NCBI GenBank assembly: GCA_022579005.1
Contig: MU401528.1
Coordinates: 100,097 to 164,096, forward strand
Origin: Poronia punctata
Lineage: Eukaryota > Ascomycota > Sordariomycetes > Xylariales > Xylariaceae
Direction of reading: 5' to 3'
Length of the DNA: 64,000 nucleotides
Part shown: positions 1 to 10,767 of the stretch, piece by piece
How the letters are laid out: every line of letters begins with the position of its first letter
Position numbering within the stretch: position 1 is the stretch's first letter
Notes under the pieces: generated by a model
The model's database searches: none
What the model saw: only the letters and a program-made list of their open reading frames with translations
What the model was told of the DNA's origin: nothing
Made by a program: the position numbers and the translations under genes

Positions 1-2650
1 TACTTTTAAAAATAAGTAAAAAATAGCGTTTATTACTAGGTTTAGCTTATTTAAGTACTTAGTTATAAACTTTAGTATAATAAAAGCATTTAGCAGTTTT
101 TAATACTATATTAATTACGTTTTTTTTAATATTTTAAATAAGTATGCTATAATATACTTTAATAATATTTTTATTTATAGCAACTTAAAAAAAAAGTATA
201 GGTAATATGTTTATAAAATATTAGTAAAGCTTATTAAAGCCGGCTTTATAATTAATATTATAAAATATAAATTTAGCATTATTAAAACTAAGTATTTAAG
301 CTTTATTATTTTAATAAATAAAATTAGCATAAACTTTATTAAAATTAAAGCTATTATAACTTAAAAACTACTAAATACTTTTTAAAACTTATAATAATTT
401 ATTAGCTTTATAAACTATTATTAATACTTTATTAAAAGCTTTTTAGCAATAGTATAGCTTTTTATAAAACTTATAAGTAAAGAAAAGTAGCTAGGCTTGC
501 TAAGCAAATAGCTTTTTACTGCTTTTAAAGCGCTTAAAAAAGTATTTATTACTACTTTAGTTTTTGCTTACTATAACCTTGCTAAAAAAACTATAATAAA
601 AGTTAATATGTTTAACTAAGTATTAAGTAGCATTTTTTATTAATTTAATAATAAAAGCATTTAATACTTAATTGCTTTTTTTTTAGCAAAATATATTTTA
701 GCTAAATATAATTATAAAATTTATAATAAAAAGCTTTTAGTAATTATTAAAGCTTTTAAAAAATAGCGCTTAAAACTTTAAAAATATAAAAACGTTATTA
801 AAATTATTATTAACTATAAAAGTTTTTAATACTTTGTTATTATAAAACTTTTAAATTAATAATAAGTTTGCTAATTAAAATTTTTTAATAACTTTAAGTT
901 TTAAATTATATACTAGCTAAAAATAAAAGCTATAATACTTAATATACTTTTTTAATAGCTTAGTAATAAGCTAGTAAGCAAAATAAATATTATTAATAAC
1001 TAAATAGTATATAAATTTTAAGTATTACTTATACTTAATAAGTAGGCTAGTAGTAATAAAGTACTAGTATACTTATAATTTACTAATAACGTAGCTTTAA
1101 TTAATAAGGTGCTTAATAATGCTTATATATAGTTATTGTTAGTTTTTTAAATTATTGCTAAAATTAAAGATTTAAAAGTGCGCTGCTTTTTAAAACTAAT
1201 ATAAAAACGTTTTTAAAGCGCCTTTATAAACTATACTATTAAATAAAAACAAATTTATATTAAAAATAAGGTTTTTATTTTAAATAATAACGTTATAAAG
1301 CTTAAAGTAATTTTATATGCTTATAATATATTGCTAGTAAGCTACTTAAAGCAGTTTAAAACTATTAACTTAGTTAAATATATATATACTTAGCTATAAC
1401 TTAATAGTAATATTAAAACATTTATAAAAAAATGCTATTTTTATTAGCATATAAAAAATTTATAAACTTTATTAGCAAGTTTTTTTAAACTACTACTTAT
1501 TTTATATAAGCTTTAGTTTAATATATTTATTAATTTTATTAAACTACTACTAATATATAAGTAAAACAAAATTAACTATAAGTATATTTTAGTTATTATT
1601 AATAAGCTTATTAAAATATAATACTTTATTTTTATTAAAAATATTATAGCAATAATGCTTATAAACGCTTTTATTTTAGTAGTATATTAACTTTATAGCG
1701 CTTTTAAAACTATAGTTTTAAATTAAAAATTATAATTTATTTTAATTTTTTAAAAAAAGTTAAACTGCTGCCTAGCTATTACTTTATTATATTTTATAGC
1801 ATACTACTTTAAAACTAATAAGCAAATAAAAATTATAAATATTATAATAAAACAATACTTAAAAGCTTACTATAGCTATTATTAAAATAACTAAATAAAT
1901 TAGCTATTATTAACTAAATTTATAATAAATAATTAAATATTAAAAGCTATTAGCTTTAGCTTATTTTTTATAAATTATAGCTAGCACTTATAACTTAGTA
2001 CTAAACTAGCAATAAACTTATTTAAATATAAAATAAAAAACTAATAAAATAAGTTTTTAGCAGCTTTAAATATTACTAAGCAAATTAAAAAAATAACTAC
2101 TTAAGCTTAATTATTTATAGCTAAGGCCTAGACTTATTATATAAACGCTGCTAATATAATATATATTAACTTAATTTAATATAAAAAAAAAATAAAGTTT
2201 AAGTTAGTATAAAATATTTTTATATTTTAAAACTATTATTAAAGCTAGCTAAAAAATAAATAAGCTTATTTAACGTTATTAAAGTTTATAAATAAGCTAT
2301 TACTATTAACTTACTTTAATAATATAAAGTTTTTTTAGTATTTTATATTTTATTAATTTACTTAGTAATATAAAGGTTATTTAGCTAAAACGTACTAAAT
2401 AAGCTTTATAATAATAAAGTAAAAAGTATAGTTATAATAAAATATAATAAAAAAAAAAAGCTTTAGTAGTTATTTAATAAAATTTTTAATTATAAGTAGT
2501 ATAAAATTAAAAGCTTAATATATAAAGTTAAGTAGCTAGTACTTTATTAGCTATTATAAAAACTAGCATATAATTTAAAAAAAAATAAAGCTAAAATAGT
2601 AGCGTTTTATTAGTATAACCTAAGCAAATTAAAGCTATTAAAATAGCTTT
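1..2650 (+). mobile_element. RIP-degraded Ty3/gypsy (chromodomain-type) retrotransposon pol remnant
   Basis: Despite dozens of stop codons, one plus-strand frame (codons starting at positions equal to 2 mod 3) still reads as gypsy pol. A reverse transcriptase active-site strand lies near 140-190, with the catalytic Asp pair now read as Asn-Asn. A connection/RNase H stretch lies at about 510-1000. An integrase zinc-binding and core region starts near 1430 and continues through about 2170. A chromodomain-like segment (a YKVxWLxY pattern followed by an AxFH-like end) sits at about 2510-2640 in a different frame, so at least one indel lies between 2170 and 2510. The 5' part of pol, gag and the 5' LTR lie outside the window, and I could not delimit a 3' LTR. 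Stops arise where C:G became T:A (for example CAA to TAA), as expected from RIP. Family assignment rests on remembered domain patterns. Confidence 0.75.
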
Positions 2651-4085
2651 AAATATTATAAAATAAAACTAAAACGCTAGCAAGCTAATTTTATACTTTT
2701 AGTATATTATTACTAAATACGCTACTATATAGTTTTTTAAATTTTTTATTAAAAAATTTTTAAAATTTTTTTTATTTTTTTTATTTTGCTTTTAAAAAGC
2801 TAATAATATACTTTTTAATTACTTTTATAATGCTATTAAAGCTAAAGCAGCTTAATTTTAATAAATTAATACTATACTTACTATAACTAAAGCTTTTTAT
2901 TTTATAAATAAATAGCTAGCAGCATATTATTAAAAAGCTTTTAAATATTTTTAATATTTTTTATATAATAGTTATTAGTAACTACGGCCTAGCAAATAGT
3001 AGTAAAAAATTAATACTTTACTTTTTTTTAGCTAGCAGCTTTTATATTATTAAAAAAAAAGCAAAGTAATTACGTATTAAACTAAGCAAAAAGTTTTTTA
3101 CGCTTTTTGCTTTTTAAACGTAAATTAATAATAAAAGTAAGCTTTTAATAACTTTAAAAAAACTGCTAGTAAGTAATTTTTATACTTTATAATATTATTA
3201 ATAGTAATATAATAATAAGTTATAAGCAATATATATGCTTTTAAACTTTTTTATAAAAACTAAACTATGCTTTAAATAAATAATTTTTTTTATATTTTTA
3301 AAAGCAGCTATTAGCTTTATTACTATATTAAAAGCAGCTTAGTAAATATTGTTAAAGTAAATAAAACTATAAAACTTTTTAAAATTTTTAAAATTTTTAT
3401 TATTATTATTATTATTGCTTTTTTAAAGCGTAGTAACTTATAATAAAAGCGCTATTAAATTTTAAGCATTTTTTAATATATATATAGTTAGCTATATAGC
3501 TTATTAAATATATATAAAGATTTTTTTTTTATTTTTTTTTACTTATTGCTTTATATATGTTTTTATATTTAATATATTACTTATAACGTATAAATAAACT
3601 AGTAGCAAAAAAATAGCTAATTTTAAGCATATTGCTAGCGCGCTAGCTTAGCTTTATTTTTTTATATTTTTTAATTAAAGTTTAAATATAGTAAAAATAA
3701 ATTTTTTTTGCTAAGTAAACTAAATAGTAAATAAGCATAATGCTATAATAAAAAAGCTTTAACTTAAAAGTATAGTATAAAAAATTAAAAGTATAATAAT
3801 TAAAAATAACTAATTATAAGCAAAAAAGTAATAAAAAAAAGTAAAAATAAAAAAAAAGTAAAAGCAAGTAAAAATAAAAGCATAAATATAAGAATTTAAA
3901 AAGTATAATAATAAATAATAGTGTTTATAAAGCAGTTGCGCTATAAAAGCAAGCTTTTTTTGTTTTAAAAGCGCTTTTGCTATAAAATGCCTGCTTTTAT
4001 ATAAATGCTTTTTTTTAAAAAACGTAGCTTTATTTTTTTTTATTTTTTTTATTTTTTATATATAACTATAGTTAGCTATAATTTA
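2651..4085. other. AT-rich RIP-like block, content unrecognised
   Basis: This continues the same extreme composition as the gypsy remnant: almost only A and T, with C surviving mainly in GC and AC steps. It contains long A/T runs (near 2740-2800, 3500-3540 and 4020-4060) and an ATT microsatellite near 3400. I could not read a protein domain on either strand. It is probably the 3' end of the retrotransposon plus another mutated repeat. The sequence changes to ordinary composition between about 4085 and 4240. Confidence 0.6.
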
Positions 4086-4415
4086 AAAAAGGAAGTATTA
4101 TTATAGTTCCAGTCTTAGTACTTACATATATAGGCTAAGTTTATACTAAAACGCTTATATAAGTAAATATAAAAAACCTTTGCTTTTTAAAAAAACCTTC
4201 CCTCTTTATACAATAATAATAAGTTATTACAGACCCCTTAGTAGTGTAGACTATAACAGGACAAACGGCCTTAATATAAGGTAGGTAGATCGTCGGTTTC
4301 CAAGAAGCAAAAAATAGAAACGGCGTAATAATCCATGGCTAATGAGGACGAGGGCGAACTCCCAAACTCGACGGAAACCCTTTCCTGGCCATATCTTGGG
4401 GCCCAAAATCTTGTC

Positions 4416-4469
4416 TATATAAGAGGTTCGTTTCCCGACGATCAAGGCAGATAAGATCAGATCAGATCG
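4416..4469 (+). promoter_or_regulatory. TATA box and AGATCAG/GATA repeats upstream of the small secreted protein gene
   Basis: A TATATAAG element is visible at 4416-4423, about 180 bases before the ATG at 4603. Just downstream, 4449-4469 carries AGATAAG followed by overlapping AGATCAG repeats. The rest of the leader up to the ATG is CA/CT-rich, as is usual for fungal 5' leaders. The promoter role is inferred from position and motif. Confidence 0.4.
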
Positions 4470-4602
4470 TTAGAAACCCATAACAATCTCCCAGAAGCTC
4501 AACAACTACCTACTAGTACACACTTAACCGTCCACATTTCTACTAGATACTTAGTCTTCAACTCAACCGACCTAACCGAACTCCCCCCCCCCTACCAAAA
4601 AA

Positions 4603-5103
4603 ATGCACTTCTCTAGCATCGCAACCGTCGCCGTACTGGCAATGCTACAGCCCGCTCTAGCAAGCTGGTAAGATACCTAAATCCCCTTTTCTTCTCACTT
4701 TAGGTTTTTTTTTTTGGATAAAAAAACCACTTGTAACTAACTGAAACTAACCTTATAGGCAAGTAACAACCTACGAGACCAGCTGCCCCTCACCAGACGA
4801 CCTCACACCTCCCAGCACGGGAGGTACAGCCGGCAGCGGCACCGACGAGATCTGGTGTAATCCCGTCTCGCCATCACACAGCATCTTCAACAACAACATC
4901 GAGGGAGAGAATATGGAGATCACGCTCTTCTCCGACGTCGGTTGTAATTACGTTGTCAAGGACCGCATCACGACGAATGGGTGCAAGGTTATTCCCAAGG
5001 ATGTGAGTTCTTCTATTTGATGAAGCTTTTGTCTGGATTGGTTAAGCTAATTGTTTTGTTTAAGACTGTCATCGAAGCTATCAGGATCTTGCCCAGACGG
5101 TAG
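4603..5103 (+). CDS. Small secreted cysteine-containing protein (effector-like candidate)
   Basis: Model: exons 4603-4667, 4759-5002 and 5065-5103, giving 115 residues. The N-terminus MHFSSIATVAVLAMLQPALA is a classic signal peptide. The mature part is short and polar and has four cysteines (TSC, IWC, VGC, NGC), enough for two disulphides. Intron 1 has GTAAGA/ATAG borders and intron 2 GTGAGT/AAG. If intron 2 is retained, the frame stops six codons later, so the C-terminus is uncertain. I recognise no family. It is the first gene beside the RIP-mutated repeat block, a position where fungal effector genes are often found; that role is inference only. Confidence 0.6.
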
Positions 5104-6135
5104 ATATGTGTATGGACTCTGGACCATATGGGGATGAGTTATCGGAAATATCGCTGCTTTGAGCTAGGGTGACACTTTTGCTTGGACCTGAGTAGTTTTA
5201 TCGTGGTTATAGTTATATAGGTGATAGATAGTGGATATGCTATAGATTTCTCTCTTTTTCAATTATTGTCCATAGTAAGAATCTTACCGTACGAGTAGAG
5301 TTGTGAATTCTTCAGAGTTCGGATTACAGTACAAGTACGTCTTAGGAGGTCTGTGGTTAGACTCGATTACATAATTCCTCACACACGTACTAAGCTCATA
5401 TGGATGTCATGTGAATAATTTACCCCTGACATTGAGTTCTTCTTGACTCTGGGCAAATAAAATAAAGTATACTTCAAACTTTATAGAACAGAGGAAGACA
5501 TCGTAAAAATCGATAGTCTGTTACCGATCGAATTAGTTCAGCAGTGCCAAGACTTTCTTCTGTTGGTTCTCGAACCAAATTTCAGATGCATATTCTGGCT
5601 CGATGAGGCAGTTGAGCGGCACGAGAAAACAGACCCTGCTCCTCTACCACGACGTCATCCTATGCGGCACAGAAACATTTAGCGGCTGAGCAGGAATACT
5701 TTACACCAACAAATATCAAGTGTCATGTGCTAAATCCGCCTTGCGTGGATCTAATAAAGTCGTGGACTACCTAACCCCATCGTGCCCATTTAAACTGCGC
5801 CGGTCCCCTGCCGATCCTTTTTTATATGAAATGATCCTCGACAGGCATTCCTATCTTTGCCATATGGGATCGACTGTCCAACGTAATCCTACCCATGTTT
5901 TTTCAGTGCCCTGGCGGCACAGTTTGAGCCATGAGCTCATATGCTTAAAATGACTTTCAATGCCGCCTCTACTCGTATGTGGAGGGTGGGTTCTCGTCTC
6001 CTTCCTTAAATACGGCATCACCCGTGAAAGTAAGTGGAAGAGACAAGGTTCATTACCACCAGAACCTCACGATACCTATCATTCATAAACACTCCGTGGT
6101 CATAAAAGACGACCTACCCAATATCGTTCTCCGTC
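5104..6135. other. Intergenic, no gene recognised
   Basis: No convincing coding region on either strand. The TACGAGTA octamer occurs at about 5290 and in inverted form at about 5970. The last ~100 bases are the likely leader of the next gene. Confidence 0.5.
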
Positions 6136-7122
6136 ATGAAGAAGACCGGTACAGTAAACACAGCGAGTACACTCCTCTGGAGCTTGGCTGCCGTGCCAGG
6201 CTTCATCGGAGCAGTGTCAGCATCGGACGATAAGCCGAAAGATGACCGTGTCGAGTTGTTCCAAGCAACGCCCAATCACGGTCCCTGGAATGTGCCGAGA
6301 GACGATTTTGACCAATTCCTGGCGGACAATGCCGACGCCAGAGGAAACTACCCGATCCCCGGTCCAAACATCTCAGCGTCCGTGGTCGACCCAGACAATA
6401 TCGACGGTTGGTCGTGGTCCGTCTCCGTGGCAGCGGATCTTCCCTTCATCAACGCGCCTGGTCAAAAGAACGAGAGCGAGGACCCCCAATACTATACCGG
6501 CGGCAAGGTTGTCTTCCACGCACCTACCTCGCTGCTCGATTCGCGGCCCGAACCCCATCTTATTGTCGACGACAAGTGGGACATGTGTCTCTTGTCCTGG
6601 GAACTCAACCATCGCGAATACCCGGACAAATTGCGGACAGACGATGGCTCGTGCAAGAGCGTCCTGTCGGACGAGTGCATAGCCGACCTAGAATCCAAAG
6701 CTGTGATAAATGGCGGATCCTGCCAATGTCCGAGAGCCGTGGACATCCCGTCCTGCGACCGCCTAGGGGATGACGCGCATCTCTTGCTGGACAGGACCTG
6801 TGCGGCGTATAACTTGAACGCGACCGACCTCAGGAGGTGGAAAGGTGGGAGGTTGGAGGTGTACGCGTGGGGAAGCACCACGACACACTCCAAGGGTGAC
6901 ACAGATGGTTATAACTTCTTCGGTAGTCTGGCCTGGCCGGTGTTGGCTAGTTTTGGAAACACCACTTACGGCCACACGGCCAAGATGTCATGTGTGCGTG
7001 CTACAGATGGCGTTGATGGTAGCAAAGCACCGGGTGACGATGGGGAAAGCAGTGCATCTCGGCTCAGTGGAAGTTTGGCCATGACGATGGTCGCGCTTGC
7101 ATCTGCCGTTCTTTTGCTTTGA
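6136..7122 (+). CDS. Secreted, probably GPI-anchored cysteine-rich protein, family unknown
   Basis: Single-exon gene, 328 residues. Residues 1-29 form a signal peptide (charged MKKTG start, hydrophobic core, cleavage near GAVSA-S). The C-terminus after residue ~305 is a short polar spacer and a hydrophobic tail (MTMVALASAVLLL), the pattern of a GPI-attachment signal. The central region has about eight cysteines, most of them clustered at about residues 174-220 in an SCK..DEC..SCQC..SCD arrangement, and an Asn-Thr-Thr glycosylation sequon. I recognise no enzyme motif. It is probably a cell-surface or wall protein. The ATG is the first in frame and gives the signal peptide directly. Confidence 0.7.
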   Translation: MKKTGTVNTASTLLWSLAAVPGFIGAVSASDDKPKDDRVELFQATPNHGPWNVPRDDFDQFLADNADARGNYPIPGPNISASVVDPDNIDGWSWSVSVAADLPFINAPGQKNESEDPQYYTGGKVVFHAPTSLLDSRPEPHLIVDDKWDMCLLSWELNHREYPDKLRTDDGSCKSVLSDECIADLESKAVINGGSCQCPRAVDIPSCDRLGDDAHLLLDRTCAAYNLNATDLRRWKGGRLEVYAWGSTTTHSKGDTDGYNFFGSLAWPVLASFGNTTYGHTAKMSCVRATDGVDGSKAPGDDGESSASRLSGSLAMTMVALASAVLLL

Positions 7123-7622
7123 GGTGAAAGTGTCTTGAGAAGTTGAGATTATGGTGCAAGCTGAGACTGGCGTTGAAATGACAAATCTATGTAATACAAC
7201 GCTGGGGCTATCACTCCTGGTTAGCTCTTATACAATATATCCAAGTACCTACTATTATGTTATTTAGTATTTCCTCTCGTGTTCTAAAGACAACAAATGT
7301 AAATGGCAACATTTGCAAGGGAGCCGTGCAGATGCGCCCCACATGTTTTGCTTGATGTCCTTACGAGGTTAACCGAACTTGGTCTAGTTCAATTCTCCAG
7401 GCTATTTTTAAGTCTTATCAGCTTATCGGACCCTGTTAGTCCAAACTGCCCCTCCAAAAGTCCAAGACTCATACTTGGCCGATCGGCCACCGGAGCATCC
7501 CACCCTTGCCTCTTTTCAAGTGACTCAAAAAGCGGACGGGTATAAACATACCGTGTTCTGATACGAAGAGAAAACAAGAAATACCAGTTACCATCTAATT
7601 GTCTAACACTTTAGAACTAGAC
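7123..7622. other. Intergenic spacer, 3' UTR of the GPI-type protein and promoter of tyrosyl-tRNA synthetase
   Basis: No coding region recognised. The two flanking genes run in the same direction, so this stretch holds a transcript end and then a promoter. Confidence 0.5.
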
Positions 7623-9537
7623 ATGGCGACCTTAAAGCCCGAAGAGAGGATGGCCCTCATCAAGGAGAATCTGGCCGAGTTTCTCAACCCCGAGATACTC
7701 GAGTCCATCATCAATGAGGGCCGCAATCCTCGCATCTACTGGGGTAATTTTCGTCCTCGGGTTTTCTTTATATTGGCGACGTGAGTGGCTGACCATGTCT
7801 TTGGTTTGGAACAGGAACTGCTACCGTAAGCGCGAAGCCTTGCAATATCCCCCGACTCGAAAGAGAAGCTGGCGATACTATCAGTCGGACACTAACACAA
7901 CCTCGCGCGACAGACTGGCCGACCACACTGCGGATACCTAGTCGCCGGCGTACGAAACACCCCGAACTCTCCCCGCACAATCGATATAAGCTCATGTCAG
8001 GAATAGGTCAAGATGGCTCAATTACTAGCTGCCGATTGCGACTTGGTCATTCTCCTTGCCGACGTACGTGCCCTTACGCGCCCTGTTGATAAACCTATAC
8101 TCCCTACGACAGCCGCTTACTAAGAAAGGTAGATCCATGGTTTCCTCGATAACCTGAAGGCACCCATCGAGCTTGTGGCGCACCGTGTCAAATACTACCG
8201 GTTTGCCATATCAGCGCTGTTACAAGCCTGCGGCGTGTCTATCGACAGAGTCGAGTTCGTCCTAGGCAGCTCCTACCAAAAGACGCCCGACTACATCATG
8301 GACATTTACAAGATGTGCTCGTTAACATCAGAGCACGACGCGAAGAAGGCTGGTGCCGAGGTAGTCAAGCAGTCTGCCAACAGCCCCCTGAGTGGGCTGC
8401 TCTACCCCATTCTACAAGTATTAGACGAGCAGTACTTGAACGTGGATGCGCAATTCGGCGGTAAGCCTTGTCGATCGTTTTAACCTTCTTGTTTCCAGGT
8501 ATTAATCCATTGTAGGATTGGATCAGCGGAAGCTATTCACAGCCGCAAAGGAGTGGCTTCCCAAACTTGGCTACAGACAGGTCAGTCAGCACAGTTGAAG
8601 AAGTACGGCTTATGATTATGCGACTAACATGATGCAGCGTGCACATCTTATGAATGACATGATTCCCGGTCTTCAAGGCGGTAAAAGTATGCACGCCCGT
8701 CTCCAATCAATTGCGGCTTCTGAAGTTCGCTATGTATGTCGTCGATGAGTGTCCGATAGCCTATATTGGGTATCGCTCATTGACAGAATCCTGTTGTCAC
8801 CGTGTCGTCGCATTTGGATATATTGGCGCTAACTCTCGCCACAATAGTGAGTTCGAGCGACGAAAACTCCAAGATCGACCTTCTTGACCCGCCCGATGTA
8901 GTAACCAAAAAGGTATCATCTCCCCCCGATGCTCAACTCGGCTGACCAGGGCCAATATTGCACACATTAGCCATCCGTGAATGTGAGTGAGATGAGGACT
9001 AAACCATAGAACAGATCAAAAAGGCAGAAGCCGCACCCCGAGTTGCCGAAGGAAACGGTCTCCTCGCTTACGTCGAACATGTTTTCCTCCCTGTCGCCGA
9101 GCTCAAGGGAAAACGTGAATTCATCGTAACCCGAGAACGAGATGGTCTAGAGCCATTAGTTTACACCAACATTGCCCAAATGCGCAGCGACTACGAGAAC
9201 GACGTGGTGAGCCCCTCTGCGTCCCTGATGAGCTTAGCGTGTGTATGTTCTGGGTAATACTAATAGTCTTTCTTTCTAGCTCACACCGCAACTCCTGAAA
9301 CCGGCAGTGACAAAAGCGCTGCATGATATCCTAATACCCATACAGGAGGCCTATAACGCGTCTAAAGAATGGCAGGAGATTACCCTGCTAGCTTTCCCAC
9401 CACCAGAGAAGAAAGCAAAGAAGGTCAAGAAAATCGGTACTCGTTATCCCGGCCAAGAGAAACCTGCCGGCGCTGTCGATAATGTCACGGACGATGTTGC
9501 CAACCTGAAGCTAGAAACTGAAAAGTCGGAGGCGTAA
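7623..9537 (+). CDS. TYS1: Cytoplasmic tyrosyl-tRNA synthetase
   Basis: Charges tRNA-Tyr with tyrosine using ATP (class Ic synthetase). Ten exons: 7623-7743, 7815-7825, 7914-7949, 8007-8063, 8133-8460, 8516-8580, 8638-8686, 8848-8912, 9015-9206 and 9280-9537; 393 residues, the usual length for the fungal enzyme. The HIGH-equivalent GRPHCGY lies around residues 46-52, the family block SSYQKTPDYIMDIYK and the tyrosine-pocket region LLYPILQVLDEQY are in exon 5, and the KMSKS-type loop KMSSS is at residues 222-226, split by intron 7. The C-terminus is lysine-rich and lacks an EMAPII-like domain, as is normal for fungi. Exon 2 is only 11 nt (codons for G-T-A-T just before the HIGH motif) and is required for frame. 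All junctions are GT-AG. The ATG at 7623 matches the family's N-terminus. Confidence 0.95.
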
Positions 9538-10304
9538 GTTACGTTACATGCTGAAAAAGAATTGCTGTATATCTCGCGGAGACTGGCATACTGGTTATTC
9601 CCGTCTTACACATACGAGCACACACGCATATTCACCTCATTGGCCGGGGCGTAATAAAAACGCTAAAAGGGATTCAAAAAAGTTTGGGACATTGTTTCGT
9701 GCTTCAAGCCTGAGCGAGATCTTATACCCAACCAAACAAACCAAAACAAGAAAATTTCCTCAGTTTAGGAAGCTTTAACGAGATATAGAGAGAATTCAAG
9801 CGAGCGCAGTATATGGCTAGACTAGATAGTTAAGAACAAAATCAGCCAAACCATGCATTATTCATTCCTAGATACATTTCGTGTTTAGACATATATTTTT
9901 TCTCCTGAACCTGACTCTTGTCATTCATTCACCTATGTCTTTCCCACATGCGTAAAGTAGGTAGACTTAGTCACACATCCCAAATGTAGACATTGTCTCT
10001 CAAATAGTTTCATATGACGTACGTATCATACGTTCGTCTTCATAGCTAGTAAAAGACATGGTAAATACTTTTCTTCTAACCCCTCCTAAAGGGAGGCACC
10101 TAACCTAGGTTAATAAAAATAAATAAATCCCTTCATTACCCTCGACTCTTCAGTCTCGACTCTCGAGTATGTACACCTAACCTAACCTAACCTACATAAA
10201 TATCCTCTGATGATGAATAAAAAACATAAAAATACCATCACCATCACCACCACCACCCCAACCAATAAACACAACCTTACTTACTTACCTACTTAAAGTA
10301 CATA
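9538..10304. other. Intergenic, low-complexity short repeats
   Basis: No gene recognised. There is an ACCTA-type pentamer run near 10166-10193 and a CAT/CAC-rich stretch near 10238-10260. Probably the 3' UTR of the synthetase gene plus spacer. Confidence 0.5.
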
Positions 10305-10628
10305 ATGCGTCCTCCCTACGCTCTCCTAATCACATTCACATTCACATTCACATTCACATCAACAATCGTCATCGCCAACAGCTTGAAAACACTACTATTA
10401 CCACTATGCTGCTGCTGTCAATCATTATCAACCGATCTATATGGACCACAACCTACTGATTTGACGTATTATACGGGCACGTGTTCCAGAGAAGGCGTCA
10501 TCGATGTCTGCGGAGATGATTATACGGGTTCGTCGGGATATACGTTACCGGGGTATCAAGGGGAACCTGAGAAGATTAGGAGTGCGTGTTCGATTGCAAG
10601 ATGTCGGCCTTTGTTGTTTGTGGATTGA
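10305..10628 (+). CDS. Possible small secreted protein, uncertain
   Basis: Uninterrupted frame of 107 residues. It starts with a hydrophobic segment that includes an FTFTFTFT run encoded by the hexamer CACATT repeated about four times (10329-10357), then a CCCC run, then a more ordinary stretch with four spaced cysteines (TGTC, DVC, SAC, ARC). The end could be a mature secreted peptide. The repeat-encoded N-terminus and lack of any family make it doubtful. It could instead be non-coding sequence at the 3' side of the convergent PNGase A-like gene. Confidence 0.3.
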   Translation: MRPPYALLITFTFTFTFTSTIVIANSLKTLLLPLCCCCQSLSTDLYGPQPTDLTYYTGTCSREGVIDVCGDDYTGSSGYTLPGYQGEPEKIRSACSIARCRPLLFVD

Positions 10629-10767
10629 GAAGGGAGGGGGAGGAGGTATGATATGTGGAGGAAATGGGACGGCCAGTTTAAGAATGAATGAATCCCTGCT
10701 TTCGTCTTATTTCTACCAACTAATTATTTACCCCCCCCCCCCTTCTTTCTAAAATCTGACTACTTAT

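Noticed and set aside
10166..10193. CCTAA-type repeats as an interstitial telomere
   Set aside because: The unit is a pentamer (ACCTA), while the usual fungal telomere unit is TTAGGG; only three or four copies.
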